A stretch of DNA of 64,000 bases from assembly GCF_016463975.1 (NCBI RefSeq), contig NZ_JAEMNX010000021.1, forward strand, positions 43,527 to 107,526. The letters are read 5' to 3'. Of this stretch, positions 44,461 to 54,390 are shown in pieces. A program made the position numbers and the translations under genes. Positions within the stretch are counted from its first letter, which is position 1, and every line of letters begins with the position of its first letter. Origin of the DNA: Marinomonas transparens. GTDB taxonomy: Bacteria; Pseudomonadota; Gammaproteobacteria; Pseudomonadales; Marinomonadaceae. The notes beneath the pieces are model-generated. The model was given only the letters and a program-made list of their open reading frames with translations, was not told the DNA's origin and did no database searches.

Positions 44461-45762
44461 TTAATTCGATTGTTTTTTATTCAAGTTTTCTAGTTTTGCA
44501 CTAATATAATCAGCAACAGACTCAAGCTGGCGGGACTCCTGCTCACCAGATAACATGTCTTTTATTTGGCAAATGCCCTGCTCTACTTCTTCCTGACCTA
44601 AAATCACAGTCAAACGGGCCGCAGAATTATTAGCTTTTTTCATTTGATTCTTAAAGCTACCACCGCCACAGTGGCGTAATACAACCCAATCATTATCTGC
44701 TGCTCTTAGTTGTTCCGCTAAAACAGAAGAGGCGACGTCGGCTTCATCACCAAAGCTGACAACAAATATGTCGATTGAAAACTTCGCGTCATCAGGAACT
44801 AGGTTCAAAGTTTCAAGCAATAGGATTAAACGTTCTACTCCCATCGCAAAACCAACCGCAGGTGTCGCTTTGCCGCCTAATTGTTCAACTAGGCCATCAT
44901 AGCGACCACCAGCACAAACCGTTGCTTGCGAACCAAGGTGACGGGTTACCCATTCAAAGACGGTTTTGCCGTAATAATCCAAACCACGAACAAGACGATA
45001 ATTGACCACATAAGAAATGCCATTTGCCGTCAAAATCGCTTTCAAACGCTCAAAATGGCTTTGAGATTCGTCACCAATAAAATCCTCAAGACTAGGAGCC
45101 CCTTGCAACACAGCTTGCGTTTTCTCATCTTTTGAATCTAAGATGCGCAACGGATTGGTAATCAAGCGGCGCTGACTGTCTTCATCCAACTCTTGCTTAA
45201 ATTGCGTTAAGTATTCGACTAATGCCGCTTTATAGGTTTCTCTCTCGGAAGCCAGACCAATGGTATTCAGTTGCAACTCAACATGCTCAAGCAAACCCAG
45301 TTTTTTCCACAAGTGGGCGGACAGAAGAATGAGCTCTGCATCAATATCAGCGCTTGCCATACCGAAGGATTCAACGCCAATCTGATGAAACTGACGATAG
45401 CGGCCTTTTTGAGGACGTTCATAACGAAACATAGGGCCGGTATACCATAGACGCTGTACTTGGTTAAATAACAAGCCAGCTTGATCGGCTGCACGGACAC
45501 AACTTGCCGTTCCCTCTGGACGTAACGTTAAAGACTCGCCATTACGATCATCAAAGGTATACATTTCTTTTTCAACAATATCAGTGGTCTCACCGACACC
45601 GCGTTTAAATAAGTCCGTATTCTCTACAATAGGAAAGCGAATCTGTTGATAACCATAAGATTTAACTACATCAGCAACAGTTTTTTCTAAATACTGCCAA
45701 ACTGAAGATTGCTCAGGAAGAATATCGTTCATCCCCCTAATCGCCTGAATTTTACGTGCCAC
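44461..45762 (-). CDS. hisS: Histidyl-tRNA synthetase
   Basis: A 433-residue class II aminoacyl-tRNA synthetase. N-terminal IQAIRGMNDILP, motif 2 MFRYERPQKGRYRQFHQIGVE, the HisA box LVRGLDYYGKTVFEW and CAGGRYDGLVEQLGG are all seen, with motif 3 in VGFAMGVERL and a C-terminal anticodon-binding domain. Length is standard. The start is 9 bp after the ispG stop, so the two genes are cotranscribed. Confidence 0.97.
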   Translation of the reverse strand: MARKIQAIRGMNDILPEQSSVWQYLEKTVADVVKSYGYQQIRFPIVENTDLFKRGVGETTDIVEKEMYTFDDRNGESLTLRPEGTASCVRAADQAGLLFNQVQRLWYTGPMFRYERPQKGRYRQFHQIGVESFGMASADIDAELILLSAHLWKKLGLLEHVELQLNTIGLASERETYKAALVEYLTQFKQELDEDSQRRLITNPLRILDSKDEKTQAVLQGAPSLEDFIGDESQSHFERLKAILTANGISYVVNYRLVRGLDYYGKTVFEWVTRHLGSQATVCAGGRYDGLVEQLGGKATPAVGFAMGVERLILLLETLNLVPDDAKFSIDIFVVSFGDEADVASSVLAEQLRAADNDWVVLRHCGGGSFKNQMKKANNSAARLTVILGQEEVEQGICQIKDMLSGEQESRQLESVADYISAKLENLNKKQSN

Positions 45763-45771
45763 AATGGATCC

Positions 45772-46884
45772 TTAAACTTTTGCGATGATATTTGCCAGCT
45801 CACGCTCTTTAATAGCGGCTTTATCTCGAATCATTTTTTCTAAATCATCGACTAATGTTTCATTTTTCGTTTTATTGTTTGGTTTACCATCTTGATAAAT
45901 CAAATTATTCGGCGAGCCACCTGCCAAACCAATATCAGCTTCTTTCGCTTCACCAGGTCCATTCACTACACAGCCAATCACCGCCACATCCATAGGAATA
46001 ACCACATCTTCAAGACGCTCTTCTAGCTGGTTCATGGTTTTAATGACATCAAAGTTCTGCCGTGAACAACTAGGGCAAGCGATAAAGTTAATACCACGAT
46101 TACGCAGTTTGAGACTGCGTAACATATCCCAACCGACTTTAATTTCTTGAACTGGGTCGGCGGCCAAAGAGACACGCAAAGTATCGCCTATGCCATCCAT
46201 TAACAACAAGCCAAGACCAATAGAAGACTTCACAGTACCAGAGCGCAAACCACCCGCTTCTGTAATACCTAAGTGGAGTGGGTTATCTATTTGGCTCGCA
46301 ATTTTTCGGTAAGCCTCTACCGTCATAAAAATATCAGACGCTTTTAGACTCAATTTATATTCATGAAAATCTAATTCGTCAAAATATTCAATTTGACGAA
46401 AAGCGGACTCAACTAAGGCATCAGGTGTTGGCTCGCCATATTTTTTCTGTAGATCTTTTTCCAATGACCCAGCATTTACACCAATGCGAATAGGGATATT
46501 TTTATCTCGTGCGCAATCAACAACCGCACGCACCCGGTCCTTGTTACCAATATTACCTGGGTTAATTCGCAGACAATCGACACCATACTCGGCGACTTTT
46601 AGGGCAATTTTATAATCAAAATGAATATCAGCAACTAAGGGGATAGATACTTCTTCACGTATTTTTTTAAACGCTTCTGCCGCATCCATAGAGGGAATAG
46701 ATACACGCACTATGTCTGCACCAGCATCTGCTATGGCACGTATTTGAGCCACTGTCGCATCAACATCACAGGTCTCTGTGTTCGTCATACTTTGAACACT
46801 AATTGGCGCACCACCGCCAACAGGGACGTCGCCCACCATAATTTGGCGAGACTGGCGGCGTTTTATAGGTGATTCAAAATGCAT
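45772..46884 (-). CDS. ispG: 4-hydroxy-3-methylbut-2-en-1-yl diphosphate synthase
   Basis: A 370-residue enzyme of the MEP isoprenoid pathway. An N-terminal TIM barrel begins [19 protein letters not shown]; the C-terminal [4Fe-4S] domain has its cysteines in [13 protein letters not shown] and [14 protein letters not shown]. It depends on Fe-S cluster supply from the suf genes nearby. It starts 8 bp after the rodZ stop. All elements of a normal bacterial IspG are present. Confidence 0.97.
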   Translation of the reverse strand: MHFESPIKRRQSRQIMVGDVPVGGGAPISVQSMTNTETCDVDATVAQIRAIADAGADIVRVSIPSMDAAEAFKKIREEVSIPLVADIHFDYKIALKVAEYGVDCLRINPGNIGNKDRVRAVVDCARDKNIPIRIGVNAGSLEKDLQKKYGEPTPDALVESAFRQIEYFDELDFHEYKLSLKASDIFMTVEAYRKIASQIDNPLHLGITEAGGLRSGTVKSSIGLGLLLMDGIGDTLRVSLAADPVQEIKVGWDMLRSLKLRNRGINFIACPSCSRQNFDVIKTMNQLEERLEDVVIPMDVAVIGCVVNGPGEAKEADIGLAGGSPNNLIYQDGKPNNKTKNETLVDDLEKMIRDKAAIKERELANIIAKV

Positions 46885-46892
46885 AAAAATCT

Positions 46893-47954
46893 CTACTTGA
46901 GCTCAAATCGAGCCAAATCTTGACGTGTAAAAGAAGAAAAATCGAACGCTTTACCTTTGTATTGCAAAGATGACACGCCTTTAGCAAAACCCAGTACCAC
47001 ACGGTATGGCGCAATTCCAGTCAGCTCTAATCTAGTGCCTGCGGATTTCACTCCAGAATACAAAATCTTACCTGTACTGTCGCGAATCTCACTCCAACAA
47101 TCGGCATCAAAAGCAATCACAATATCATCACCATAAGCAGGCTCTTGAGGTGCTAACACAACGCCTTTAGTCTCCGCTTCTTCTGTTGCTCGAACAACAT
47201 CATCCACATTCACGCCAGCGTCTTCAAAAATCGCCTTAGTTTCTGCAGAAAGCCCAGTCACAACATCATTAGTAGATGAAGTTACCTGAGGTGCTTCAGC
47301 TGTCGCAGTTTCAATTTCCAATATAGATTTAGGTGTGGACACAAGCTCTTCAGAAGCCGAAGCATTCGTCTCTGAACTCACTGAATCAACAATAGGGGCT
47401 TCGAGCGCTTCAGGGGGCCCCGCCTCAGTTGCTGTTGCGGCAGGTTCAGTTACCTCAACAACGTCATGCTTAGCAACCGTCGTTACACCGTCAATCGAGG
47501 TTGCGGGCCACCAAAAGGCAAGAAATATTAAAACAGCAACAATCACAACGGATATAACGATAATAATAGGGTCACCAAGATGGGTTTGCCTATTCACTTT
47601 ATTGATAGGTTTAATGGTGGGCTCGACCGCCATCTGTTCATTGTCAAAAGCATTAATGATTTCTGCTGCATCTAGTTCCAATAGACGGCAATAGCTTTTC
47701 AGAAAACCTCTTGAAAAAGTTACTGAACGAAAATAGCTAAAATTATTAGCCTCTAACGCTCTAACCTGTTCAATCGTGATTTTCAATTCATTAGCAACAC
47801 GTCTCTCATCAAACCCTAGCTCTATCCGTTTAGCTTTTAATCTCTCCCCAACATTAATTTTTTCTACGCTGGTTGTGTTTTCAGGAGCGTCAGCAATGTT
47901 ATCAGAAACGTCAATTACATTCTCAGGAGCATCAGTTTGAAGTTCAGTTGTCAT
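46893..47954 (-). CDS. rodZ: Cytoskeletal cell-shape protein RodZ
   Basis: A 353-residue protein with an N-terminal HTH domain ([20 protein letters not shown]) that binds MreB, a single TM helix near residue 140 ([20 protein letters not shown]), a Thr/Glu/Ala-rich linker, and a C-terminal DUF4115 domain ([16 protein letters not shown]). It helps maintain rod shape. It sits between the pilus gene and ispG as usual; the pilF stop is 1 bp away. Confidence 0.93.
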   Translation of the reverse strand: MTTELQTDAPENVIDVSDNIADAPENTTSVEKINVGERLKAKRIELGFDERRVANELKITIEQVRALEANNFSYFRSVTFSRGFLKSYCRLLELDAAEIINAFDNEQMAVEPTIKPINKVNRQTHLGDPIIIVISVVIVAVLIFLAFWWPATSIDGVTTVAKHDVVEVTEPAATATEAGPPEALEAPIVDSVSSETNASASEELVSTPKSILEIETATAEAPQVTSSTNDVVTGLSAETKAIFEDAGVNVDDVVRATEEAETKGVVLAPQEPAYGDDIVIAFDADCWSEIRDSTGKILYSGVKSAGTRLELTGIAPYRVVLGFAKGVSSLQYKGKAFDFSSFTRQDLARFELK

Positions 47955-47955
47955 G

Positions 47956-48669
47956 TCAATACCTTGAATTATTCAGGCAGGTAAAATTGCTCGCAGATGG
48001 ATACAGTGTAGGGTCAATCTCGCGTGCAGTTAAATGCCGCGACAGACAATTGTATTCATCAAAATATCCTGATTTTCGGACATTTTTTTCATTGGCCTGA
48101 ATATTATTAAAAATTAGGCGAGCCTTATCCTTGTTACCCTGTATTAAAACAAGATTGAGCTCTGTCATCAAACCAATCAGAGGCAAATCATCAATTTCTT
48201 TTGCCTGTTTTAGGTAGATCTTCGCTAAATTTACATCATTCTGACGTATCGCACATCTAGAGAGGTTAACACTTACAGACTGACGTTTCGAAACACCGTT
48301 TTGATATGCTTTTTTAAACGACTCACAAGCCTCCTTCCAATGCTCTTTTTGCCCTAACAAAACACCATAATTATTCAGCAAAAAATCATCATCAGGAAAC
48401 TCAATTAGCGCTTCCTTATGGATTAACAAAGCCTGTTCAATATGATCAATGCTCAACCAATACAAGCTCAGTAATCGCCAATATTCTATCCCCCGAGCCG
48501 ATTCTCTAATTTGCTCAAGCTGCCCCTTAGCCAAGGGCCATTGACCTAATAAAAGATGAGTTTGGATCAGAAGTAAGCGCTGCGAATCAGAAAAGACAGC
48601 CGATGTTGGTGATGACCGATAAGAACAAGCGGCCACAAAAATAAGAACACAAAATAACAATAAGCGCAT
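47956..48669 (-). CDS. pilF: Type IV pilus biogenesis/stability lipoprotein (PilF/PilW)
   Basis: About 237 residues. A signal peptide (MRLLLFCVLIFVAAC) with lipobox VAAC is followed by TPR repeats. PilF is the outer-membrane pilotin needed to assemble PilQ secretin. The lipobox, TPR content and position between rlmN and rodZ support this. An in-frame ATG four codons earlier is possible; neither start has a convincing ribosome binding site. TPR homology is hard to judge here, so a generic TPR lipoprotein is the fallback. Confidence 0.82.
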   Translation of the reverse strand: MRLLLFCVLIFVAACSYRSSPTSAVFSDSQRLLLIQTHLLLGQWPLAKGQLEQIRESARGIEYWRLLSLYWLSIDHIEQALLIHKEALIEFPDDDFLLNNYGVLLGQKEHWKEACESFKKAYQNGVSKRQSVSVNLSRCAIRQNDVNLAKIYLKQAKEIDDLPLIGLMTELNLVLIQGNKDKARLIFNNIQANEKNVRKSGYFDEYNCLSRHLTAREIDPTLYPSASNFTCLNNSRY

Positions 48670-48703
48670 ACAGACATCCATGTCATATATAAAAGCTTAA
48701 TCA

Positions 48704-49819
48704 TTAGCTTTTAATTTCACGTAGCTCGATATATTTTTGGCTACGGCGGGTTTTATCATGGAAATCCCCTACCAGCTGCCCACAAGCTGCATCGATGTCA
48801 TCCCCACGAGTGGTTCGAACTGTCACGGTATAACCAGCATCCGCCAAGACTTTCTGAAAACGACGTACACGATTATTAGAGGGTTTCTCATAACCTGAAT
48901 GTGGAAATGGATTAAATGGGATCAAGTTAATCTTGCATTCCAAATCTTTAAGCAACTCAGCCAGTTCATAAGCCTGCTCTTCCATATCATTCACGCCAGA
49001 CATCATGGTGTATTCTATGGTGATATGACGCTTATCAGGCAAGTTAACTAAATAGTGCTGACAGGCTTCAAGTAACTCAGCGATTGGATATTTTTTATTA
49101 ATGGGCACCAACTGATCACGTAAAGCATTATTTGGTGCATGCAACGAGATCGCCAGCGAAACATCAGTACGCTTCACCAATTCGTATATCTTAGGAACGA
49201 CACCTGATGTACTCAAGGTAACACGACGCTTCGACAAGCCATAAGCATGGTCATGCATCATCAAAATCATGGCATCAACAACAGGTTCAAAGTTCATTAA
49301 AGGTTCACCCATCCCCATCATCACAACATTGGTCACACGACGAGGACCATTGGGATCCATAGGGCCAAATGATTTGATCGCAATCCAAACCTGACCAATA
49401 ATTTCTGCTGGGGTTAGATTACGATTAAAACCCTGCTTACCTGTTGAGCAAAAACTACAATCCAAAGAACAACCCACCTGTGAAGAAACGCATAAAGTCG
49501 CCCTATTGCCATCCGGAATAAGTACCGCTTCAACACAATCATTATTGCCACCTTCAGTACGAATAATCCATTTTCTCGTACCATCAGAGGAAATATTTTG
49601 CGAAACAATTTCTGGCGCTCGAATCTCACAAACCTGCTCTAACTTAGCTCGCAAAACTTTACTAACATCGGTCATCTCCTCAAAGCTTTCCGCGCCCTTT
49701 TGATGAATCCATTTCATCACTTGAGTCGCACGGAATTTCTTCTCGTTAATAGACTCGAAGAATTCAATTAATTTCTCTGGAGATAAACCCAACAGGTTTA
49801 CTTTTTTAATGTCTGTCAT
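48704..49819 (-). CDS. rlmN: Dual-specificity 23S rRNA/tRNA adenine-C2 methyltransferase RlmN
   Basis: About 371 residues. A radical SAM enzyme that methylates A2503 of 23S rRNA and A37 of some tRNAs. The cluster motif is C-x3-C-x2-C in [15 protein letters not shown]. The catalytic Cys pair includes the C-terminal [33 protein letters not shown] opens the protein. The first in-frame start is a GTG; I preferred the ATG four codons later. The order ndk-rlmN-pilF-rodZ is conserved in gammaproteobacteria. Confidence 0.95.
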   Translation of the reverse strand: MTDIKKVNLLGLSPEKLIEFFESINEKKFRATQVMKWIHQKGAESFEEMTDVSKVLRAKLEQVCEIRAPEIVSQNISSDGTRKWIIRTEGGNNDCVEAVLIPDGNRATLCVSSQVGCSLDCSFCSTGKQGFNRNLTPAEIIGQVWIAIKSFGPMDPNGPRRVTNVVMMGMGEPLMNFEPVVDAMILMMHDHAYGLSKRRVTLSTSGVVPKIYELVKRTDVSLAISLHAPNNALRDQLVPINKKYPIAELLEACQHYLVNLPDKRHITIEYTMMSGVNDMEEQAYELAELLKDLECKINLIPFNPFPHSGYEKPSNNRVRRFQKVLADAGYTVTVRTTRGDDIDAACGQLVGDFHDKTRRSQKYIELREIKS

Positions 49820-49860
49820 AGTAAAGATCACTTGCCGTTAATAGCATTAAGTGTAAACGA

Positions 49861-49897
49861 AAAAAGCTTCTGAAAAAGCCAAACCTTTTCAGAAGCC
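49861..49897 (-). terminator. Terminator distal to ndk (second of a tandem)
   Basis: On the minus strand GCTTCTGAAAAGG / CTTTTTCAGAAGC forms a 12-bp stem followed by T6. It lies just after the first ndk terminator. Confidence 0.9.
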
Positions 49898-49905
49898 TCT
49901 GACAA

Positions 49906-49929
49906 AAAGCGGGCTTAAGCCCGCTTTTA
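49906..49929 (-). terminator. Terminator directly after ndk (first of a tandem)
   Basis: A 24-bp perfect palindrome AAAAGCGGGC...GCCCGCTTTT is followed by T5 on the minus strand, 36 bp beyond the ndk stop. With the second hairpin it should insulate rlmN from ndk transcription. Confidence 0.92.
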
Positions 49930-49964
49930 CAATATCAGATGGACATAAAAGTCCTTTCTGTCAA

Positions 49965-50372
49965 TTACTTACCGAAGTAGTAAGCAATTTCACGTGCAGC
50001 GGATTCCACAGAATCAGAACCGTGTACAGCATTAGCATCAATAGACTCAGCGTAATCTGCACGCAAAGTACCAGCAGCGGCTTCTTTAGGGTTAGTAGCC
50101 CCCATTAGTTCACGGTGACGAAGAACAGCGCCTTCCCCTTCAAGAACAGAAACAACCACAGGACCTGAAGTCATGAAAGCAACCAAATCTTTATAAAAAG
50201 GGCGCTCTTTATGCTCGGCGTAGAAACCGCCAGCCAATTCGTCATCCAGTTGAATCATTTTAGCTTCAACAATTTTGAAGCCTGCACGTTCAAAACGAGT
50301 GTAGATTTCGCCAATTACATTTTTTGCAACAGCATCAGGTTTGATGATAGATAAAGTGCGTTCTAACGCCAT
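49965..50372 (-). CDS. ndk: Nucleoside diphosphate kinase
   Basis: A 135-residue NDK that equalises NTP/dNTP pools. [20 protein letters not shown] opens the protein; the active-site His lies in NAVHGSDS; a Kpn-loop-like region follows it. GGAGTTATACC precedes the ATG. All key residues are visible. It is slightly shorter than the enterobacterial enzyme (143), within the normal range. Confidence 0.96.
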   Translation of the reverse strand: MALERTLSIIKPDAVAKNVIGEIYTRFERAGFKIVEAKMIQLDDELAGGFYAEHKERPFYKDLVAFMTSGPVVVSVLEGEGAVLRHRELMGATNPKEAAAGTLRADYAESIDANAVHGSDSVESAAREIAYYFGK

Positions 50373-50443
50373 GGTATAACTCCAAAATTAATTAAAATGG
50401 GCGATGTTCTACATGGCCCGAGACATAAAAGTTCAGCGCGTGG

Positions 50444-50449
50444 ATTATA
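50444..50449 (-). promoter_or_regulatory. Probable -10 box of ndk
   Basis: A perfect TATAAT on the minus strand, with GGG before it, about 70 bp upstream of the ndk start. No convincing -35 sits at 16-18 bp, so the promoter may need an activator. Confidence 0.4.
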
Positions 50450-50526
50450 CCCATCAATTCGCTAAAATTGTATGCTCAAACGAACATTAATTAGGCATAA
50501 TTCTATAAAAGAGAGGTTTTTCTAAT

Positions 50527-51681
50527 TTATACAGAAGATCTCAAAAGCTTGACGGCATTTTTAATCGTCTCTGCCGCAAAATCGACCTCTTCTTGGGTAG
50601 TAAAGCGCCCAACTGATAACCTCAACGAACTGTGCGCCAAATCATCTGATAAACCAATCGCACGTAATACATAAGAAGGCTCTAAACTTGCCGAAGTACA
50701 AGCGGATCCAGACGAGACAGCAATATCGCTCAAAGACATCAACAAAACTTCACCATCTACATCCGCAAAACCAACGTTAATCACCCCTGCAACCCTATTA
50801 TCTGAATCACCGTTTAAGTACACACCAGATAGCTCACTCAAAGATGACCACAAGCGTTTACGTAGCTCTACTATTCGCGCGCAATCCGTTGCCATTTCCT
50901 GACCGGCCAAATGAAAGGCTTCCCCCATACCGACAATTTGATGCGTCGCCAAAGTACCAGAGCGCATGCCACGTTCATGACCGCCACCGTGAATTTGCGC
51001 TTCCAATTTGATTTTTGGTGAACGCCTTACAAACAAAGCCCCAATGCCTTTCGGCCCATAGGTCTTATGTGCCGTTAAAGACATCAGATCAACTTTCATC
51101 GCATTTATATCAATAGCGGTTTTCCCCGTCGTCTGCGCAGCATCGACATGCAGAAAAATGCCTCGTGGACGTGTTAACTCACCAATCGCGGCAATATCCG
51201 TCAATACCCCTAACTCGTTATTGCCATGCATTAAAGACACTAAAATAGTATCTTCACGCAACACCTCTTCCAGTTGTGCAGGAGAAATCATCCCATGGGA
51301 ATCCGGCTGTAAATAGGTAACTTCAAAGCCTTCTTTTTCAAGTTGCTTACAAGGATCCAATACAGCTTTGTGCTCAATCATGGAGGTAACAATATGCCGG
51401 CCTTTTTGACGATAAGCATAAGCCACCCCCTTTAAAGCCAAATTATTCGCTTCTGTTGCGCCAGAAGTCCAAACAATTTCACGAGTATCCGCACCAATAA
51501 GCTGAGCCACCTGAAGTCGAGCTTCTTCAACGGCCTCTTCTGCACGCCAACCAAATAAATGAGAACGAGAAGCAGGGTTCCCAAAATTACCATCTTGAGT
51601 TAGACAAGCCATCATTTTTTCAGCCACTCTTGGATCCACAGGAGTGGTGGCCGAGTTGTCTAAATAGACAGGAATGTTCAT
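50527..51681 (-). CDS. iscS: IscS-type cysteine desulfurase, lacking the IscU-binding tail
   Basis: A 384-residue PLP enzyme that takes sulfur from cysteine. The opening [20 protein letters not shown] is IscS-like. The PLP lysine is Lys206 ([10 protein letters not shown]), and the catalytic Cys328 lies in [15 protein letters not shown]. It ends at [11 protein letters not shown], about 20 residues short of E. coli IscS. The missing part is the region that contacts IscU, and no iscU is nearby. The ATG chosen is preceded by GGAGAAAGTA. It follows sufE by 59 bp in the same direction, suggesting a SufE partnership. NifS or CsdA-like roles remain possible. Confidence 0.88.
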   Translation of the reverse strand: MNIPVYLDNSATTPVDPRVAEKMMACLTQDGNFGNPASRSHLFGWRAEEAVEEARLQVAQLIGADTREIVWTSGATEANNLALKGVAYAYRQKGRHIVTSMIEHKAVLDPCKQLEKEGFEVTYLQPDSHGMISPAQLEEVLREDTILVSLMHGNNELGVLTDIAAIGELTRPRGIFLHVDAAQTTGKTAIDINAMKVDLMSLTAHKTYGPKGIGALFVRRSPKIKLEAQIHGGGHERGMRSGTLATHQIVGMGEAFHLAGQEMATDCARIVELRKRLWSSLSELSGVYLNGDSDNRVAGVINVGFADVDGEVLLMSLSDIAVSSGSACTSASLEPSYVLRAIGLSDDLAHSSLRLSVGRFTTQEEVDFAAETIKNAVKLLRSSV

Positions 51682-51740
51682 TACTTTCTCCATAAAAAGG
51701 GAGTCTTACAAAAAGCAGAAGCGTCTAACACCAGCAACAA

Positions 51741-52166
51741 CTAAGCCGCTGCCTGTGCAATATTCTGAATACGCCCAACAATAGAACGCAAGCCATTACC
51801 ACGAGTCGGACTCAAATGGCGCTCCAAATCCAACTCAGAAAAATAATTAGAAATATCAAAATCAAGAATTTGCTGCGGTGTTTTCTGATCATAAGCAGCC
51901 AATACTAGCCCTAATAAGCCACGCACAATAATGGCATCACTATCCACTGAAAAAGTTAACACTTCACCATAACGTTCATCTTGCTGACTGCTAGGCTGAA
52001 TCCACACACTACTCTGACAACCTTTAACTAATCGCTCTGGCGTGCGCCATGCATCATCAAACTCAGGCAAAGACTTACCAAGATCAATGATGTATTTGTA
52101 CTTATCTTCCCAATCATCAAAAAAAGAAATGTCATCAATAATGTCATCTGTACTAGGTAAAGACAT
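51741..52166 (-). CDS. sufE: Sulfur acceptor protein SufE
   Basis: A 141-residue SufE/CsdE-family protein. The conserved sulfur-accepting Cys is in RLVKGCQSSVWIQ (about residue 51), and FSVDSDAIIVRGLLGLVLA and LSPTRGNGLRSI are typical. It stimulates a cysteine desulfurase and passes persulfide on to SufBCD. A strong hairpin ends 14 bp upstream of its ATG. The gene pairs with the IscS-type gene downstream rather than lying next to sufS. Confidence 0.93.
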   Translation of the reverse strand: MSLPSTDDIIDDISFFDDWEDKYKYIIDLGKSLPEFDDAWRTPERLVKGCQSSVWIQPSSQQDERYGEVLTFSVDSDAIIVRGLLGLVLAAYDQKTPQQILDFDISNYFSELDLERHLSPTRGNGLRSIVGRIQNIAQAAA

Positions 52167-52180
52167 AAGGCCTCGCTATA

Positions 52181-52218
52181 AAAAAGAAAACGACCTTAAT
52201 GGATTCACTAAAGTCGTT
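52181..52218 (-). terminator. Terminator-like hairpin upstream of sufE
   Basis: On the minus strand AACGACTTTA pairs with TAAGGTCGTT (one G-U pair) around a 12-nt loop, followed by TTCTTTTT. It falls between sufT and sufE and should cut expression of the downstream pair. Confidence 0.8.
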
Positions 52219-52264
52219 GCTGCATTAGTCTATTGTATAAAAAAATATCAATAAGGCGAAGCGC

Positions 52265-52795
52265 TTAAAAAAACAAACCGGCTTCTAATTGAGCTTCTTC
52301 ACTCATCATTTCTCTAGACCAAGGTGGATCAAATACCAATTCGACCTTCACAGATTTCACATTAGGAACCTTAGCAACACGATATGTCACATCACCAACC
52401 AAGACGGGCCCCATGCCACAACCCGGTGCGGTCAAGGTCATATCAATTTGCACAGACTTAGTTACTTGATCTAAAGACACCTTATAAACCAACCCCAAGG
52501 ACACTAAACTAATTGGAATCTCTGGGTCATATACGGTATCAATCGCCTGCCAAACCTGTTCTTCGCTAATTAAATCCGAGCCAAGATCTTCAAACTCAAG
52601 AACTTCTGGCTGCTGGCCTATTGCTTCTCCATCAGTACCATCAATTCGCAACATGTTACCTTGCCAAGTGACGGTATAATTTCCACCCAAGCTTTGATTA
52701 ATTGTAATAAACTGCCCTTCAGGAATACTCACAGGCTCGCCACTCGGCACCCTTCGCGCAGGACATGCACGCTGTGTTACTACCATTGTTTGCAT
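52265..52795 (-). CDS. sufT: Fe-S assembly protein SufT
   Basis: A 176-residue protein: a short N-terminal extension (VVTQRACPARRVPSGEP) precedes the DUF59/MIP18-like domain, with AIDTVYDPEIPISLVSLGLV and MTLTAPGCGMGP. SufT acts in the maturation of Fe-S proteins such as aconitase and lipoate synthase. It starts 6 bp after the sufA-like stop. It ends before a terminator hairpin, so it closes the main suf transcript. Confidence 0.93.
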   Translation of the reverse strand: MQTMVVTQRACPARRVPSGEPVSIPEGQFITINQSLGGNYTVTWQGNMLRIDGTDGEAIGQQPEVLEFEDLGSDLISEEQVWQAIDTVYDPEIPISLVSLGLVYKVSLDQVTKSVQIDMTLTAPGCGMGPVLVGDVTYRVAKVPNVKSVKVELVFDPPWSREMMSEEAQLEAGLFF

Positions 52796-52801
52796 GCAGA
52801 A

Positions 52802-53155
52802 CTAACTCACACTAAAGCTTTCGCCACAACCACACTCGGCCACAACGTTAGGGTTATTAAATTTCACTACTTCATTTACGCCTTCGCGAACAAGGTCGAT
52901 TTCAGTGCCTTTAAGAATAACCGAAGACTGGGCATCGACCGCAAAGATCACACTCCCAAAGGACAGCACAGTATCATCATCGGCCGCTTTATCGACCATA
53001 TCCAAAACATAAGCAAAGCCCGTACAACCGCTTTCTTTAGTACTCAGACGAATCAATTTACCCGGTTGCTTAACTAACTTAGAGGCAAAATATTTTTGCG
53101 CTGAAGCGGTTAAAGAAACGCTTGATACAGGATCAAATGTTGTTGCTGTCATCAC
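52802..53155 (-). CDS. sufA: A-type Fe-S carrier, SufA/IscA-like
   Basis: A 117-residue A-type carrier. Three conserved cysteines are seen: Cys in ESGCTGFAYV and the C-terminal CGCGESFS pair. It sits between sufS and sufT, which favours SufA or SufA-like over ErpA. It would carry clusters made by SufBCD to targets. Two adjacent ATGs begin it. The gap from sufS is 6 bp. Confidence 0.88.
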   Translation of the reverse strand: MMTATTFDPVSSVSLTASAQKYFASKLVKQPGKLIRLSTKESGCTGFAYVLDMVDKAADDDTVLSFGSVIFAVDAQSSVILKGTEIDLVREGVNEVVKFNNPNVVAECGCGESFSVS

Positions 53156-53161
53156 TACCTC

Positions 53162-54379
53162 CTAAGCCAACATGGACCGCACTTTTTTAAGTGCGGCAAA
53201 TAAAATATCAACTTCTTCTAATGTATTATAGAGAGAAAAAGAAGCACGAGCGGTTCCAGGGACACCAAAACGCGTCATTAAAGGCTGCGCACAATGGTCT
53301 CCCGTTCGAATGGCAATCCCTTGCCGATCAAGCAAGAAGCCAATATCCGCTGGATGTCCTTGATCCATTACAAAGCTTAATACACCGATCTTATGCTTTG
53401 CATTACCAATAATGGTCAAACCGTCAAAGTTCTCGGCCAATTCAGTCGCGTAATCTAATAAAGCCTTTTCATGAGCCACAACAGCATGGTGATCTAGAGC
53501 ACTAAACCAACGAATTGCTTCGCCCAGCGCGATAGCATCACCCACGTTAGGCGTTCCCGCTTCAAAGCGATAAGGCAATACATTCCATGTGGCATTTTGC
53601 AAGGTCACAGTAGCTATCATCTCGCCACCAGTACGCCAAACAGGCCAATTTTCTAGCAAAGACGCCTGCCCCCAAAGCACGCCAATACCCATAGGAGCAT
53701 AAATTTTATGGCCAGAAAACACATAGAAGTCACAGCCAATATCCTGTACGTCCACCTTACAGTGAGCCGCACCTTGAGCACCATCAATCAACACCCAAGC
53801 GCCAAACTCTTTGGCTTTAGCCGTCATGGCTTTAACTGGATTAACCGTACCTAATGCATTGGAAACATGAGGAAAAGCAACAAATTTAGTCCGCTCATTT
53901 AACAAGGCCTCATACGCTGTCTGATCCAGCTCACCATCATCGGTCACAGGAACCGTTTTTAGTGTTGCACCAGACGCTTTGCAAGCCTGCTGCCAAGTCA
54001 CCAAATTCGCGTGATGCTCCATACCAGTGGCAATCACTTCATCGCCTGTAGACAAAAGCTGACTCAAGCCATTAGCAATAATATTAATGCCTTCTGTTGT
54101 GCCTGTTGTCCAAATCACTTCTTCGCGTTTCGGCGCATGAATGAAATCTTTGACAATATCCCGCGCCGCTTCAAATCGCCGTGTTGCTTCATCCGCAAGA
54201 CGATGCGCCCCACGATGCACATTAGAATTACATGTCGTGTAATAATCAACTAAGGCATCAATTACACATTGTGGTTTCTGAGTCGTCGCCGCATTATCGA
54301 GATAAACTAATGGATTACCATCGATTTCACGCTTTAAAATCGGAAATTGCTCACGGATCGCCGCTACATCAAAGCTCAT
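53162..54379 (-). CDS. sufS: Cysteine desulfurase SufS
   Basis: A 405-residue group II cysteine desulfurase. VYLDNAATTQKP near the N-terminus, the PLP lysine in FSGHKIYAPMGIG, the active Cys in RTGDHCAQPLMTRFG and the beta-hairpin region characteristic of SufS are all visible. It normally hands sulfur to SufE; that gene is here in the separate unit downstream. The gap from sufD is 11 bp. Confidence 0.95.
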   Translation of the reverse strand: MSFDVAAIREQFPILKREIDGNPLVYLDNAATTQKPQCVIDALVDYYTTCNSNVHRGAHRLADEATRRFEAARDIVKDFIHAPKREEVIWTTGTTEGINIIANGLSQLLSTGDEVIATGMEHHANLVTWQQACKASGATLKTVPVTDDGELDQTAYEALLNERTKFVAFPHVSNALGTVNPVKAMTAKAKEFGAWVLIDGAQGAAHCKVDVQDIGCDFYVFSGHKIYAPMGIGVLWGQASLLENWPVWRTGGEMIATVTLQNATWNVLPYRFEAGTPNVGDAIALGEAIRWFSALDHHAVVAHEKALLDYATELAENFDGLTIIGNAKHKIGVLSFVMDQGHPADIGFLLDRQGIAIRTGDHCAQPLMTRFGVPGTARASFSLYNTLEEVDILFAALKKVRSMLA

Positions 54380-54390
54380 TTTTTTCTCGC

